Origin: Lonicera japonica
Lineage: Eukaryota > Streptophyta > Magnoliopsida > Dipsacales > Caprifoliaceae
NCBI GenBank assembly: GCA_021464415.1
Contig: CM038467.1
Coordinates: 22,972,011-23,036,010 of the forward strand
DNA: 64,000 bases
Reading direction: 5' to 3'
In this document: piece after piece, positions 49,311 to 62,745 of the stretch
Layout: every line of letters starts with the position of its first letter
Position numbering within the stretch: position 1 is the first letter of the stretch
The notes under the pieces: model-generated
Database searches by the model: none
What the model saw: only the letters and a program-made list of their open reading frames with translations
What the model was told of the DNA's origin: nothing
Translations under genes and position numbers: made by a program

Positions 49311-51071
49311 AGGGCATCTCATTTCGTTGATAGAGTTGGTTAGTTTAGCTACAAAAGCGTCTACTTGAAAGTATTTTAGGTTTAATTCATATGAAAAGTG
49401 AGATAGTTTTCAATTATTTTTGTTATAGTAAGAGAAAGAGATTTAAAATTTTATTTTTTTTAAACTTATCTATTTTAGATAATTTTGATAATAGTAAAAA
49501 TAACTTATTTTTGTGTTAAATTAAAAAATGAGTTAAGCGATAAGGAAAAATTTACTTTATTTTATACTTATTTTTATGAGCAAATATTTTTAGAAAAAAA
49601 AAATAATAGAACAATACATTGCATCACTTGACTAATTTTTTAACTTATCACAAAAATTAATTATTTTTACTAGTACTTTATATCTTGATATCAACTGGAA
49701 ACTCAATGTTTAAAAAAATAAAAAAGTTATCATATATTTGAATTATTAATTTTACTACTGTAGTTTTTATTTTTATTTTTTTAATTAAAGAATTTGCATA
49801 CAACACAACAAAATTGGAATTATCGATGTTATGTAAATTGAACTTATGCTTATGAGTGGACCAATAATTATTTATGATTTACTAATTTATTCAAACTACG
49901 TATATATGTGCTCCGCATGCATTTTTTCTAAGTAACACATGCATCTTGTACGTAAGATTAGACTACACATTAATACAAAATTTCATCTTTTAATTGAGGA
50001 TAAATAACTATGAAGCCTTTAGGGTGTGTTTGTTTATTTATCTAAATGAATATGAAGACTAAAGGCTGATTCTATAGTTTGAATACTAATTCCTAGAATA
50101 TGTTTAATTTGATTTTGAATGTAACATCTGAATATGTACTATATTTGGATAAATTTGCTCCTCCTTTTTATTGTATTAAAATGACTAAAGACGAAAGAGG
50201 TATTTTATGTCTTTACAACATCTTAAGCCCAAAACAAACGGTCAGTTATTGTATCACCAACACGGCTAATAAGAAGAGAGGGCTTTATCACACAATAGTA
50301 ATGAAGCATACTATGAATAAATAAAATAATTTCACTTGTAAAAATTCTTACCTTACTAAATGTATGTTTAAACTTTTTTCTTATTATAAATAAGTTATTA
50401 ACGTGTGCCTTAACATGACCCAATATTAGTTAGCAAGCAAGGAACAAGGCAATGATTCAATTCTCATCATTGAAGTCCTTGAAGATCGTGTTCTCCCCAA
50501 AATAAATAAATAAATCCTAACTTTGTCCCTTCAAGCTCAAAACAGGAGGTTAAACTTGAACAGATTTTTCAATTTAATTTAAGATTTCTAAAATGCACAA
50601 AAGCTCAAAACAACCTAGAGTTTAACTTGAAGAAAAAAAAATATACAAACAGAAAAAGGAAAAGGAAAACTGATGGTATGGATCTAGACAAACATTGAAC
50701 AACATCAAAGGGCTCGTCATGTCTAAACAAATGCTTGTCCATTCACAAATCACAACAAAAGTACATTACTTTCCTATTTAGTTATTACAAGAAGCCAAGG
50801 CTGTTAACAAACTCTCAGGCTTCAATTTCTCCACACAAATTACACAAAAATGATGTATAAATCTACGTACACAAGAACAACATCAAGCAATAACAAACCC
50901 AGATTAGAAAAAAGAAATTAAATATTACAAGATGGAGGAGAAAGGAGCATATATATATATAAAACTCTTTCAAAGTAACCTTTTGATATCTATTGAACAT
51001 CGTCCCATGCAAAAGAAACACCGCCCCTAATGTACATATGAGTGAATGATCGGTGCAAATAAGATCGCGTT

Positions 51072-54000
51072 TTACCCCTTGAATTGAACAACGATGCAAG
51101 AGATATCATCTTTACTTTCTCTATGCAAGGATTCAACGACAAGTTGCTTGGCTGCCTTCTGTGGGTCTTTGATCTTCTTTGCAATGTCAACTGCTTCTTG
51201 ATTCGACATGACCTGGATTAGAAACAAACATTAACAGGAGTGAAAATTATGTTTTAAGGGCACATTTGATTAGTTTCTGTAGAAGAGAACTGAATTTCTT
51301 ATAGGGTTGAGGTTGTTGGAACTAATGTATAACTTGGAATTCCTTGGGGATTCGTGATTGGTACTGGGGGAATTGTTTTATATGGAAGGAGGTAGGAGGA
51401 TTTTGGATTCCATGTAAAACGGAAGGAAAATTTGTAGTTCTCCATATTTCGGTGATGTTTGGTTGTCTAAGCTTTTACATGGAATTCAAATTCCATTGTA
51501 TGTGTGTTATAGAATTCAATTCTTGCGCCCCCTCCACAACTTGAATTATGGGTTGCATGAAAAAGCTTTCTAAAGCCAAAAGTAGGAGTATAGGCGATTC
51601 TCTTTTTGCAAACAAACACCAAAAGTTTGAAAGTACATAAAAGTTGCAAAAGCTGTATCTTTTTCCCCCCAAGAAATGAAGTCAATCAAACACCCTTAAC
51701 ACACCTTCCCATGGAATTGTTTTCTTCAGAAATTAATTGCCTGGAATTAATTTCTAAATTGACGGCACCCTAAGCAAAGTTGTACCATTGATTTGTTGCA
51801 ACTTTATGCAATCAAACACTACCAAAGATGGAAAATATGGATTTTTTTAGAAATTTCCATGAAAATGACGTGCAACCAAAAACACCTTAAAAGTGGTAAG
51901 TGAGAGATCAAAAATTGTCCCTTTTTTTTTTAGGGTTGGTTTTGGGGGGTGGTGGGGATACCTTCCATAGACCGTCGCTTGCAAGGATGAGAAAATCTGT
52001 ATCCCCCTCGATATCAGCATTTGTAACATCAGGATCAGACCGGAGGTGTGTCTTGAGGTTCTTGTCTCCAAAAGCACGAGATACAGCCAGTTGGCCATTA
52101 ACTCTCGCAACATCTCCTGTTATAAATCCAATAGAAACAGCTTCTATGATTCAATAGACAAAAACAGTACATGATATGTCCTACCACGGCAAATATATAA
52201 ATTAAATTAAAAAGAAAAATGGGTTCAAAATATGAGACAGGCCCAATTAGCTTCCATGAATTGCCCAACAATAATGATAACAATAATGAAACGAGTCTGC
52301 ATATGATTTTCTCTGAGTTGAATGTAGTTTTTGTATGTTCATCCCAATATTGTGCCGGTAGAGTTCTTTGCATGACATAGATTGAGGAATATTGTTTACC
52401 CATAACATACATTTGAATGAGAGAGGCAGTCGACTAGATATAATAGTAAAATACTCATGCAATATTTCAAAATAAATATGAAACAGGAAAAGGCTCATGT
52501 AGTGGCACCTGGCATATTTGATACAAAGCCGCCTCTGTTTTCAATGCTGCCGCGCTCAGTGTTGGGCTCATGATCGATACTCATCTGTATTGCCTGCCCC
52601 CTCCTCGAAAGAACTGCCCGCGAATCTCCGACATTGGCCACCCATAGCTTTCGGCCATTTATAACAATCGCAGTGACAGCAGTGGACCCACCTCTCCCTA
52701 AATCGGGATTATGAGAAAGAATTGCCTGATCTGTCCTTTCATAGGCTTTAGAAATGGACCTGTTCGGGTCGGTCCAAAACTCCTCCTGGAAATATTCAAA
52801 TACATATTGTTATAATTTATTCTCTTAGTAATTATTGATATTTTCTTGGGTTTCAAAAGCAAAAAATTAGACTTTTTTTAGGTTATTTTAAAGAATTAAA
52901 AGAAAGGGAAGAGGTTTTACGAAGAATATCTCATCCTTGCAAAGTTACTTATTTTGGCAAAAATAAAAACATAACAAAATAAATAAAAGTAAAATTGGCA
53001 CGTAATATGTTACTCGTGAGGATCAAGCACGCTCTATAAAACAAGATTGATCCCATTGATTCTACAAATTTTCAAAATGTTGGTACTCTCTCCTTCTGAA
53101 AAAGATAGTCCCAATTTCCTTTCCGGGATGTCTTAAATTGATAGTACCATTTCCTTTTCAAGACATAATCATTGTACCATGGATTATGTAGAAATTAGTG
53201 CTTCTGAAAAAAAAAGTATGGAAGTCAAAATGTGGACTATTTCATTTTGAACAAACAACACACCTCTTTTAGGATATTGGGGAACAAGTTCTTTTGTAAA
53301 TAGGCAGGAACGCTATCCCCCAAATGCCCATCATAAATAGCAAAAAGTCCAAGCTCATGTCCTTGGTGCCGAACAAATTTAGCAACATGGTAATCCTCCA
53401 TGGGATGATTTGCTTTCCCTTTTACAAGGCTGTATCCATACTTGACTGGCCCTTGATGGCCTCTTCCCTTGCCAGATCCATTTGAAGAACCATGCTGAAG
53501 TCAAAACAAGAACTTCAAATTTAAGTTAAAAAAATAAAAAATAAATATAAAAGAAAATAAAATAAAACTAACTGTTTTCCTATAAAAGGATATCAAAACT
53601 AATCACATATCAATAACAAAATATCTGGAGGACTCTTCTTACAAAATAAAAAAGTTCAATTGTCAGCAAAGTTACTTCTTTCTTTCTTCTTTTTCTATCC
53701 TTTTAATCCAAACGGTCTGTATTACACTATACACGATTTTAGTGTAAGTGGTACAGATCATCTTATCAATATGAGTTTCCATACTGATATTTTTGTAATA
53801 ACATAGTGGTAGAAGGAGACCTGTGCTTATGTTTCTGATTGAAGAAAGAAAGAGTACGATGCTGCGTCTGGACTAGGTTTAGCTTTGAAAATGTCAATGT
53901 TTCCACATTATATGTCGAGAGAGAATTGAAGTAAATTTACCAATGACTCACAAAATGCTATGGTCATTGCATGCTATTTCTTAATTTCGATCATGCACTT

Positions 54001-55322
54001 TTCCTTGAGAGTTATAATGTAAAAATCACAAATGGTCGGATGGATCCAACCTATACTTAATAATTTAATATATAATTTAAACACTTTCCATTCGCAAAGA
54101 AAGATCAACATGCCAACCAATACGCTTAGATTTGTTGCATTTGTTGATAAAATACGGCTATTAAACCTGAAAATCCATTAGATGGCTAGCGGACCCAAAA
54201 AAATATCCGGTTAAAATTTTCATGTAATCTCATCTTATATATACCCAATCCAATTATTGTGGATGAACATTGTTTTCCAATTACCATCCAAATATATGAG
54301 GTTTTGGATACGGAGAGAGAAAACAGACAGGATATTATATATATATATATTCTGTGCTAAACAGGGAAAAAATGGATAAGCTCTACGCCAACAAGTCAAC
54401 AACCCCAGCCCTTGTAAGCAACAACAATGCTTCATCTTCAAAGAAGAAGGAATTGGAGTTTCATTTCTGAAACTAAAATTGACTCAAGTTGCAAGAAACA
54501 TAGAAAGACAGACATAACAAATTGCGTAAGATGTAAATCTGGGGTGCTCATTCCAAACTCGAGTCCTTATTCATGGGCATATTTATCTGACATAAAGCAA
54601 TGACATTTCAATCTAGCAATTACTCATCGGTTGTAATAGATTGTAACAAGGATGATAACTAAATGGAAACTCCACTCCAACCAGTACATGGAGGCCAAAC
54701 CAAACATGTCAATCTTTTATGTCAGATGCATATTTCCTCTAGAATTATTGTCCATACTCTGCTGTCATAGAATCACCGATCACGTGAAGGACAAAAGCAT
54801 CCAAAACAAGGTAACACGCGTCTAGCATTTATAATATCGTAATTTGAAAGAATTCTATATTAACCTATAACGTCCGCTTACGTATCAGATTACTAAACTT
54901 GCCCTTATCTTCATATCTTTCAGTCTTTCAACCAATAGAAAGGGTATGAATCATCCAAGACTTTTGCATCCAAAAGACAACCACCATTTTTATTATAAAC
55001 TTCAACAGAACTCTTTCAGTCAAAAAGGCTGAGCAGCAACACCTCTAAGATTATTTATATGCCACAAATCAGAACAAAACACAGATTATGCCCCGTAGAA
55101 GCACATACTTTTGATACTTGCTATATGAGAAGGTCCAAACCACTCGATCAGAGTTCAATCTATCCTTATCTATTTTTGAACTAAACCCTAAATTTAACGG
55201 TACTGATTACCCAAAAAAATGCATAAAACAATAAATAATAAACATAAAAGATAAAACTAATAAAGAGATGAAAAGGTCATAAATACTCTCACCTGAGAAC
55301 CAAAGCAGCATAAACTATCCAT
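51072..55322 (-). CDS. Protein phosphatase 2C, 277 aa
   Basis: A Mg/Mn-dependent serine/threonine phosphatase. Exons 55322-55293, 53494-53264, 52785-52509, 52116-51962 and 51212-51072 join in phase to 277 residues, the usual size for the short plant PP2C clade that is almost all catalytic domain. Metal-binding residues are visible: Glu43/Asp44 in PMEDYHVA, Asp65 in IYDGHLGD, Asp227 in ASDGLWK and Asp266/267 in SKDDISC. The GDSRAVL motif is also present. Exon 1 supplies only ten residues (MDSLCCFGSQ) and is separated by a 1.8-kb intron; it is accepted because the splice sites are good and no other in-frame Met opens the domain. The Cys pair could be lipid-modified, but that is only a guess. 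No docking or membrane segment is seen. The substrate is unknown. Confidence 0.93.
51252..51892. repeat. MITE-like sequence in PP2C intron 4
   Basis: The left end TTTTAAGGGCACATTTGATT and right end GTGCAACCAAAAACACCTTAAAA are weak inverted repeats, and further inverted words (TTACATGGAATTCAAATTCCA, AATCAAACACCCTTAAC) suggest more than one insertion. It fills most of the intron 51213-51961. Non-coding. Confidence 0.45.
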
Positions 55323-55390
55323 ATAATTAATTAAGCACCAACTCGATACCACAACATCTACCTCTTCTTCCCCAACCTTAATTCCACAAT

Positions 55391-55512
55391 CTGATCATAA
55401 AACAAACAAAACCCACATCAAAACCAGACCCAAAAATCAATATCAATTCAACAAATAGTGAATCTAACAAATCAGCAGGATAGGTATCTTGAAAAAAAAA
55501 AAACTCACTTAC
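55391..55512 (-). other. 5'-UTR intron of the PP2C gene
   Basis: The minus strand reads ATCG|GTAAGTGAG at the upstream end and TGATCAG|ATTGTGG at the downstream end, 122 bp apart, with the ATG about 70 bp further on. Inferred from splice signals only. Confidence 0.5.
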
Positions 55513-55699
55513 CGATCCACAATTCTTCTTATCCTCCAAATAGAACAGATAAAAAAGAACAAGAGATTTATATGAACAGAATTTGCTGCTGATATCTTGT
55601 ATACAAGGAAAAAAAAACTCAAAGAGAGATTAGAAAAGAGAAATATAGTATGAAGGGTTTGGGATAATTTGTGGACTTTTTCAGAGTTTTATTAAAAGG

Positions 55700-58600
55700 G
55701 TCTCCTCTTGGATTCGCAGAAGAGAGAAACGGGGATTTCGAAAAGAGGAATGATTTTGGGTTTTCGGTTCTCCTCTTGTTGACTTTGCTGTTTTTATTGT
55801 TTCTTTAATTGTAGTTTTTACACCCAGTCAGTCAGAGTCACTGTTTGTTCGTCAAGGTGTTACAGCTGTTTGGGTTTCCTTTCTACTAATACTTTATGTC
55901 TTGCATAATTATACGCGTATTGCGCTTAAACTTATACATGTATTGCGCTAAACTAATTATACATGTATCGCGCCTAAAAGAGCTCGAATATTTTTTTCTT
56001 TTAAATCAAAAAATTATTAAGCGTATAAATTGCCTCAAACATCTTTAGGGTTAAACCAAAAAAATATAAACAAGTTAGAGTACTTGTCAAAACATTTTTT
56101 TGTTCATACTAAATAAGGCAGCTCGTATTTCATCTTTCATATTAGTTTGAGTAATTTTTATTTTGACAAATAAAACTATTCTTTAAAATCACTAGGGTTT
56201 AGTCTAATAGTTAGATTTTTCACTTTCATATAAATGTAATCGATTAACTCTAATTATGTAATTTGTAAGAGGTAATAGGATATGTTTAATTACCATATAT
56301 GTTCATGCAACAGTTACAAGCTAAAAATATTGTTTCATAAGTTACTTAATAGTATGCTAAACTAAAGTTCAATTTAGCATATATACGCACGTGAAATTTG
56401 GAATGAGGTTGGTTGCATTTTAGAAATTTAGTGGAAGGCAAGACTCATTTCAAAAGTACGTTGGATGACTAACTATATCTCTAGCTAAAACACAATCAAG
56501 TCTGTCTTTGTAACATAATCTCCCTCTCCCTCTACCCCCGATCCATCTTCCTTTCACATTCACAATACTTAAGTCTCTCTAAGTGGTAAAAGAAAGATAT
56601 TTAATCTTCCTTTTAAAGAAACCTAGTTTAATTACCATGTATGAAACAAAAACCAATCTACATTAAACCTTAGCTCCAAGTATCATTCATACTATACTGT
56701 AACTTGTATGAATATTGTAACGAAAATTTGTGTCAAGTTTGTTTAATAAAAATTTTTAGACATTTAATCTGATACACACATACCTATATCGTATTCTAAG
56801 TATTTGTAACTTTCGAATTATAAGTTGAAGTTTTATCTCCTCTCTTTTGCTTTTGCTCTCGACTTTAGTCATCTTTAGGGGAAAACAAAAAAAAAAAAAA
56901 AACTAAACTCACAAAGATTAAATCTACCCATACCCATGTACTAAAAGCACCAAAAGCAATAAAGTTTAGGGAATCCAGTTGACCTATGTAAAAGTAAAAT
57001 CATCTTTAAAAAGGTGCAATAGATCGAGGGCTTTTCATGATAGATGTTTGAGTAATTATAGAGATGGATGATGCATGGTTACCATGATTAATAATAAATA
57101 GTAAAAAACATGATAAATTTTCACTGCATATGCACGTGCGGCGTGCCAGGCCATGATGTTGAGAAGCTTTAACGATTGTCCATTTTCATTTTTCGCCTTT
57201 GGAAAAATTCATTATTTTCTTTTTTTAAAATTTTACAATTAAACAGATCTTTCAATTATCATATTTGTCAATGCCTAGACGACTCTTATCAAGAAGATCA
57301 TGTTGTAAATCTTCTTTGTTTCTTATAATTATCTCCCAAATTTTCAAAATTAGTAATTTTAAATTTCACATTTTTTTCTTTTATACAAATTACGTCAAGA
57401 CACAAGCACTTAACTTTGGAAGAAAAGCAGAGAATTGTAGTTCTTAAGGTACCAATAGTAAGAGGTTATTATATATACAATATGATACCCAGTATTTTTT
57501 TGACATAAAATATAGATTTATAGATTTATTGAATAGAATAAATAAATGTAGCATTTGGTTGACTGACAATAATTTTTATTTATTATATTTAATTATAAGT
57601 TGTCATCTTTTAACCGTTATTTTATTATAATTTTAAAATGTAAAAGGTATATTTTTAGGTTTTTTTTTATGCAAACCCTCCTGTTCGAACCTTCATTAAT
57701 CAATAGAATTTTTAAATAGTTTGTCAGTTTTGACAACTAAACGTAAGTACTATATTCCTTTTTAAACTGCCTCGTTGTAAGAAGTTGAATTTTAAGAGAT
57801 ATCAAAGGAGCTCTTATTAATGATTGAGCATTATACATAATTTTATAGAAAATGCATCTACTTTGACACAATTAAATTAGTAGAGTAAACTGCTAATTCC
57901 CTTATAATTTAGTGGCACTCTCTCTAGTTTTATATTAGAGAGGTCATAAATTCAAAACCCAACCTCTTACGTTAAGAGGCGGGTACTTCTTTTTCCACGG
58001 TGAGCTTTTTATGTTTCATGGCAATTTTATTAACGGTAGTGTTACTACTGCAAATTGTTTGATTTATCTTTGCGGATGATTGTTGTAAAAAAAAATAAAC
58101 TTTTACATGGCGGATAGATTTGGTTTATCATTTTTGAACCCTTTTTTTAAGCTTAGGTTTGTGTTGATATTAATGTTGCTAATAAATCAAAACTTTGTGG
58201 CTCATGATTTTGAATGGCAAGGAGGCAAAAGAAGAAGAGAGTGATGAGTTAAATGGTTTGCCCGAATTACATTTACCCTTATGTATCTTCTTTTGCATTA
58301 TGTAATATGTACATGATAACTTCTATTATTAAATAGACGGAATGTTAACAAAGTGGGCATTTAAAACTATTTTTTGAAATTTGAAGTGCAAGGTAAAATA
58401 AATTAAAATTTAGAATGCAATTTAAAACCGGATATAAAATTTAGGGTGCAAATCATTTATTCAAACTAACCTTGGAGCACACCCTACGTGTGTGCAGTAG
58501 ATGTAATAAAATAAATTGTATGCAAAATAATATTTTGTATCATAAGTACATAATTAGGTATGACCTCCTTGCATAAATTTTTTAATTATGAAATTAATTA

Positions 58601-60835
58601 GTTCACTTTTGATTAGTCAATTAAAAGTTTATGTATCTAAAATAATTCAATTTTACTTGATGGAGTGTATGGAGAATTTAATTGAGATATTGAAAATGTT
58701 AAAACAACATGTTTTGAAATGAGTGTTCTTGTATACACCTACAAAGTCCTTTTTTGACCCCGTTTATATTTTTCTAGTTTTGATAAGTTTGCAACCAAAG
58801 CATCCCTTATTTTTTATTTACAAAAAAGAGAAGAGAAAGAAAAAACATCCATCTTATTCTTTAACGCTACACAGAAATCCTCCACATTGCTGATCCATTT
58901 CAAGCCAGCAGTTGTGCGCATATTAATTGTGAAGTTTACATCATATATATTTTGACTTCTCGAGACTCGATTGTGTGCATATATTGTCGTCCCTTTTCAC
59001 TAGCATTGGGAGCTTTATCCGCTCAAATAAATTGTTTGCATTTTTAGGGTTTTCGAATTGAATTATTTCTTAAGTTCTTTTTGCTCATAGTATGTTTAAA
59101 GCATTAAAAAAACCCAAAAAAGAAACAACGTAGAAGATCTATTCCATACTGTTTAATAGACGATGTATATTTTATTTGTAATCTTCAATCACTCTTATTT
59201 GGCATGATTAATAGAGTTAGTATGAGCCTTATAATTAAAATCAAATTTTCTTTAAAACTCGACTATCCAAGACAAAAGGAAATCTAGTAGTATATTTCGG
59301 AAAGAGATTTATTGAATGTTGATTAAATATGATAAAAAAAATTCACCCAAACATCAATTGGTTGTGGTGTCAAACAAATTCAACACTAATCATAGTGAGT
59401 AAAAGCATGTGTGGTTTGACAAAAGTAGTGGTCATAATTGTATTGGTACCTCCGTATTTGGAAGTTGAACTTAAAACGGGATGAGTTGAAAGTTGTTGGT
59501 AAAGCGAGTTGAAAGCAAGATGAAAATACTGTTTTCGTAGGTTTATTTAAGAACATCCTCTAAAATTATCTACATTTCTTAAAATTTTGTGTAGAGGTAT
59601 CAATATCAAGTATATGTTATATATTCCTTTAAAATACAAAGTTTGATTGAATTATCCAGTTCAAGAATTAGACAATTTTAAGTCTTACTTCAAATGACTT
59701 AATTTTAGTTTTCATTAATCAACTGGGACTTTCATATTTATAATTATTTAATTTTCATAACCAATCGCAAATCAACATAAAAATTATAAATTATTTAATT
59801 CATATTTTGAGGTACAACTAAATGGATCATTATTATGTGAAAAATCAACTCTGTAATAAATACATGGATTTATGTAAATATTCTATTTGATTAAAAAAAA
59901 TTATACATTACAAATTATAAAGCTTGATTATAATCATAAACATAATTTTGTAAATACATGTTTACCTATCCTAAAATAGCATTTTTTTTTCATTATTTCT
60001 CTTTCTATATATATATATATATATAGATTTTTAAACATAAGTTTTTTATTAATTAAAAATTATATAATTCTCATATATTTGATTGCCATTATTAAATTTT
60101 GATTAAAAAGAAAATTAAATTTAAACTCCTTTTTTTAGTTGTTAGTAGGGCCAATAATAGGTAAGTTTGCAAGTGGGTTGATAAGATCCAAACCCACCCG
60201 TCAAATAATATGTTTGCCATGTGCTTTTCCTGACTTAGACCTAGGATGACCACTTTAAAAAGGGTTGATGAAATTACATGAAACGATACGAAATGAAATT
60301 GACTAAAGAATTATAATTTGTGTCTATAATGTTTAACATGAAGTCACCCTTGTGCACATATTTTGAAACAAAATTAAAAATATATATACCATGCTAATCG
60401 TGCTTTGTCATATGTAAATTATGGTTTATTGTGTCTAAATTAGCTAAAATCAACATTTTTATTGATGTTTAACATATTTATTAGGACTTTACGTTGTGTT
60501 AATCGTATCTTGTCATGTTAATTAAGTATTATCATGTCTAATTAGAGAAAATCAATACTTGTACTTATGTTATGACGTATAGACTCAAAACTTGCAATCA
60601 TGTCCGTCACTCATGTTATGTATTTGGTAAGTTGTATTTGTATTTCGTAAAAATAACACAACATCATGTCATGTTATCTTAGGCCCAAACATAACAAAAA
60701 ACACATGAATTGCCATCCTTACTTAGACTCAAATTTGTTTGGTCCAAATTAATCCGACCTAACGCGTTATAATTATGATATTTAAGAGTGTGATTTAAAG
60801 AAAAAATAATTTACTGAATTATCTTTGATAGGAAA
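55700..60835. other. Gene-free stretch upstream of the PP2C gene
   Basis: PP2C promoter sequence is expected near 55650-56200. Beyond that I see AT-rich sequence with no gene, no long repeat and a (TA)n run near 60007-60024. Confidence 0.45.
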
Positions 60836-61520
60836 TAAAGAAAGAGAATGGGGATGACACTTTAATATTTGAATAGAAACAGCAAAAAATGGTTTGATTA
60901 AAAGGTAATACTTTTCATGATAAAATATTGTATTTGTTTAAGTGTAAATCGAAGTTTCTTTTGTATGCGGGGTCATAAGTTCAAATTCTATAGTAAAGTT
61001 TTATTTTTTTCTTAGTATAGAGTGATATTTTGGTAATTCAATTGACACACGAAAAATCTTCCCCACGCTTTATTAATTAATAGTATAGATTATAAGGCTA
61101 TGTACTTCAAAGGAAAAAAAAAATATTATATGGTACTATTAGATCTCACACATACTTTTAGAAGTACAGCAAAAATAGTTTTTTCTTTTAGCAAAAGTAC
61201 TTGATAAATCGTGCATCGAGATAAAGAGCGAAATTCGTGATAGTAATATGGGAAAACTCAAGAATACAACAAATACCACTTAAGAAAATTTACTAAATTG
61301 TAAAGAGGGAAAGAGAATGGGTAGAACATTTTAACAATCGTATAGAGATACCAATGAAAGGCTTTGGTCAAGTGGTAATACTTTTATAACCAAATGTTGT
61401 GTTTGACCTAGTGGTAATGTATAGTTGTTTTATATGTAAAGTCACAAGTTCAACTTATTGTGTTGTATTTTACTTATTTTCTAAGTATGTAGAGGTATTT
61501 TAGTAGTTAAACTGGCACAC
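60836..61520 (+). repeat. Two diverged direct copies of a 215-220-bp segment
   Basis: 60836-61050 and 61301-61520 share in order AAAGAGAATGGG, GGTAATACTTTT, GTCA(T/C)AAGTTCAA, a T-rich part and a closing TTGACACAC / CTGGCACAC. The GGTCATAAGTTCAAATTC word resembles a tRNA B box, so an old SINE is possible, but no A box or clear tail was found. Confidence 0.5.
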
Positions 61521-61980
61521 TAACTTAAAATATTTAAAAGTGCAAAACGAAAGACTATTACAAAGGGAAAGAGTAAAACAAAATAAAAAAAATAGTAACT
61601 CTATCATGTCTATTATAATAAAATAGAAGTGGTGATGGTTGATTATAACACCACTTTTATATATTTTTAACTTTGCCTTTAAATCCTTTTTATTAAATAA
61701 AAAAATTATTTGGAGGAGTTGAATCGAACTTAACTTCTAATTTAACATGAAAAAAAACACATAATTATTACTTTATTTATATTAAATTTGATATTTACCT
61801 ATATAAAAAAATGTGCATGCACATATGGTGGGTTTGATTATGGGTGGTGCTATTTCTACCTCAATATATACTTGGTATCACTCCCACTCTTATTACCATT
61901 CCCACCAACTCTCTTTTACTCATCAACACTCCTACTACTTCTTTTGTCACTCCCATTTTAATATACATAAATTAATGATT

Positions 61981-62203
61981 AATTATAATTAACCATTAAT
62001 CATTAATCTTCCAATCTCCTCTTCCCTCTCCTCCTCTTCCTTCTTCTTTTTCTCAACAATGGTTTTTAAAAATTTACATTCATTTACCCTTAATGCAACA
62101 CAAACTAATTATAATTAATCATTAATTCTTCTTCTTCTTCCTCTTCTTCTTCTCAACAATGTTTTTAAATTTTTACATTCATTTACCCTTAATGCAATAC
62201 AAA
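61981..62203 (+). repeat. Tandem duplication of about 110 bp with CTT-rich core
   Basis: 61981-62103 and 62107-62203 both read AATTATAATTAA, a CTTCTTC-rich tract, TCTCAACAATG, TTTTTAAA, TTTACATTCATTTACCCTTAATGCAA and ACA. They differ mainly in the length of the CTT-rich tract. Confidence 0.75.
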
Positions 62204-62241
62204 GAAATTCTAAGTTACGGAGAATGGTAAAGAAGAAAGAA

Positions 62242-62599
62242 TTAAGGTAATGTTTGGTGGATGTTTTGAGTTGAGTTTTTAAAATATGGTGTTTGGTATA
62301 ATTTGAAAGTATGTTGAAAAGTGAATTTGGTTTTTGTTTGAGTTTTTTTTCAATCAATTAAAGAATCTCAAAAAAAAAATTCAAAAAATAGTCACAATGG
62401 ATCTTATTTTATAGATCTCGAGTAGTATGTTTTAAATATAGATTTTTTATTTAATTTTGATTTTTGAATTTAAAGTTATGGTGTTTTAAAAGTTTTTTTA
62501 GAAAGAGAAAATAAAGTAAAATAAATTTTGGAAAGTGTGAAAGTAGAGTTGATTTTGAAAAACTTAAGGAAAAAAAAACACATACCGAACAGGCCCTAA
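62242..62599. repeat. MITE with TTAAGG / CCCTAAG termini
   Basis: Left end TTAAGGTAATGTTTGGTGGA and right end TACCGAACAGGCCCTAA are imperfect inverted repeats enclosing about 320 bp of AT-rich non-coding sequence. Confidence 0.5.
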
Positions 62600-62745
62600 G
62601 ATTCTTATTCATTTTGTTTTCTTAACACGTTGGAGAGTTAATAAAATTATTCAACCATTGACTAAGTTTTTTTTATGACTGTTTTTGTTGTTTAACATTG
62701 ATATTTGTTGAAGACGAAGCAAAAAGGATTTAGAGAGAAAAACTA

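Larger units (their letters stand above)
48754..51071. other. Region between OM64 and the PP2C gene
   Basis: OM64 promoter on the left, PP2C 3' UTR on the right and a MITE at 49031-49310. The rest is AT-rich with no gene seen. Confidence 0.5.

Noticed and set aside
53083..53225. Stowaway-like words in PP2C intron 2
   Set aside because: CTCTCTCCTTCTG and related words occur, but no inverted partner end was found.
1..55322. A metabolic gene cluster formed by the five same-strand genes
   Set aside because: The genes have unrelated roles and are separated by large transposon-rich gaps; same-strand order alone is weak evidence.
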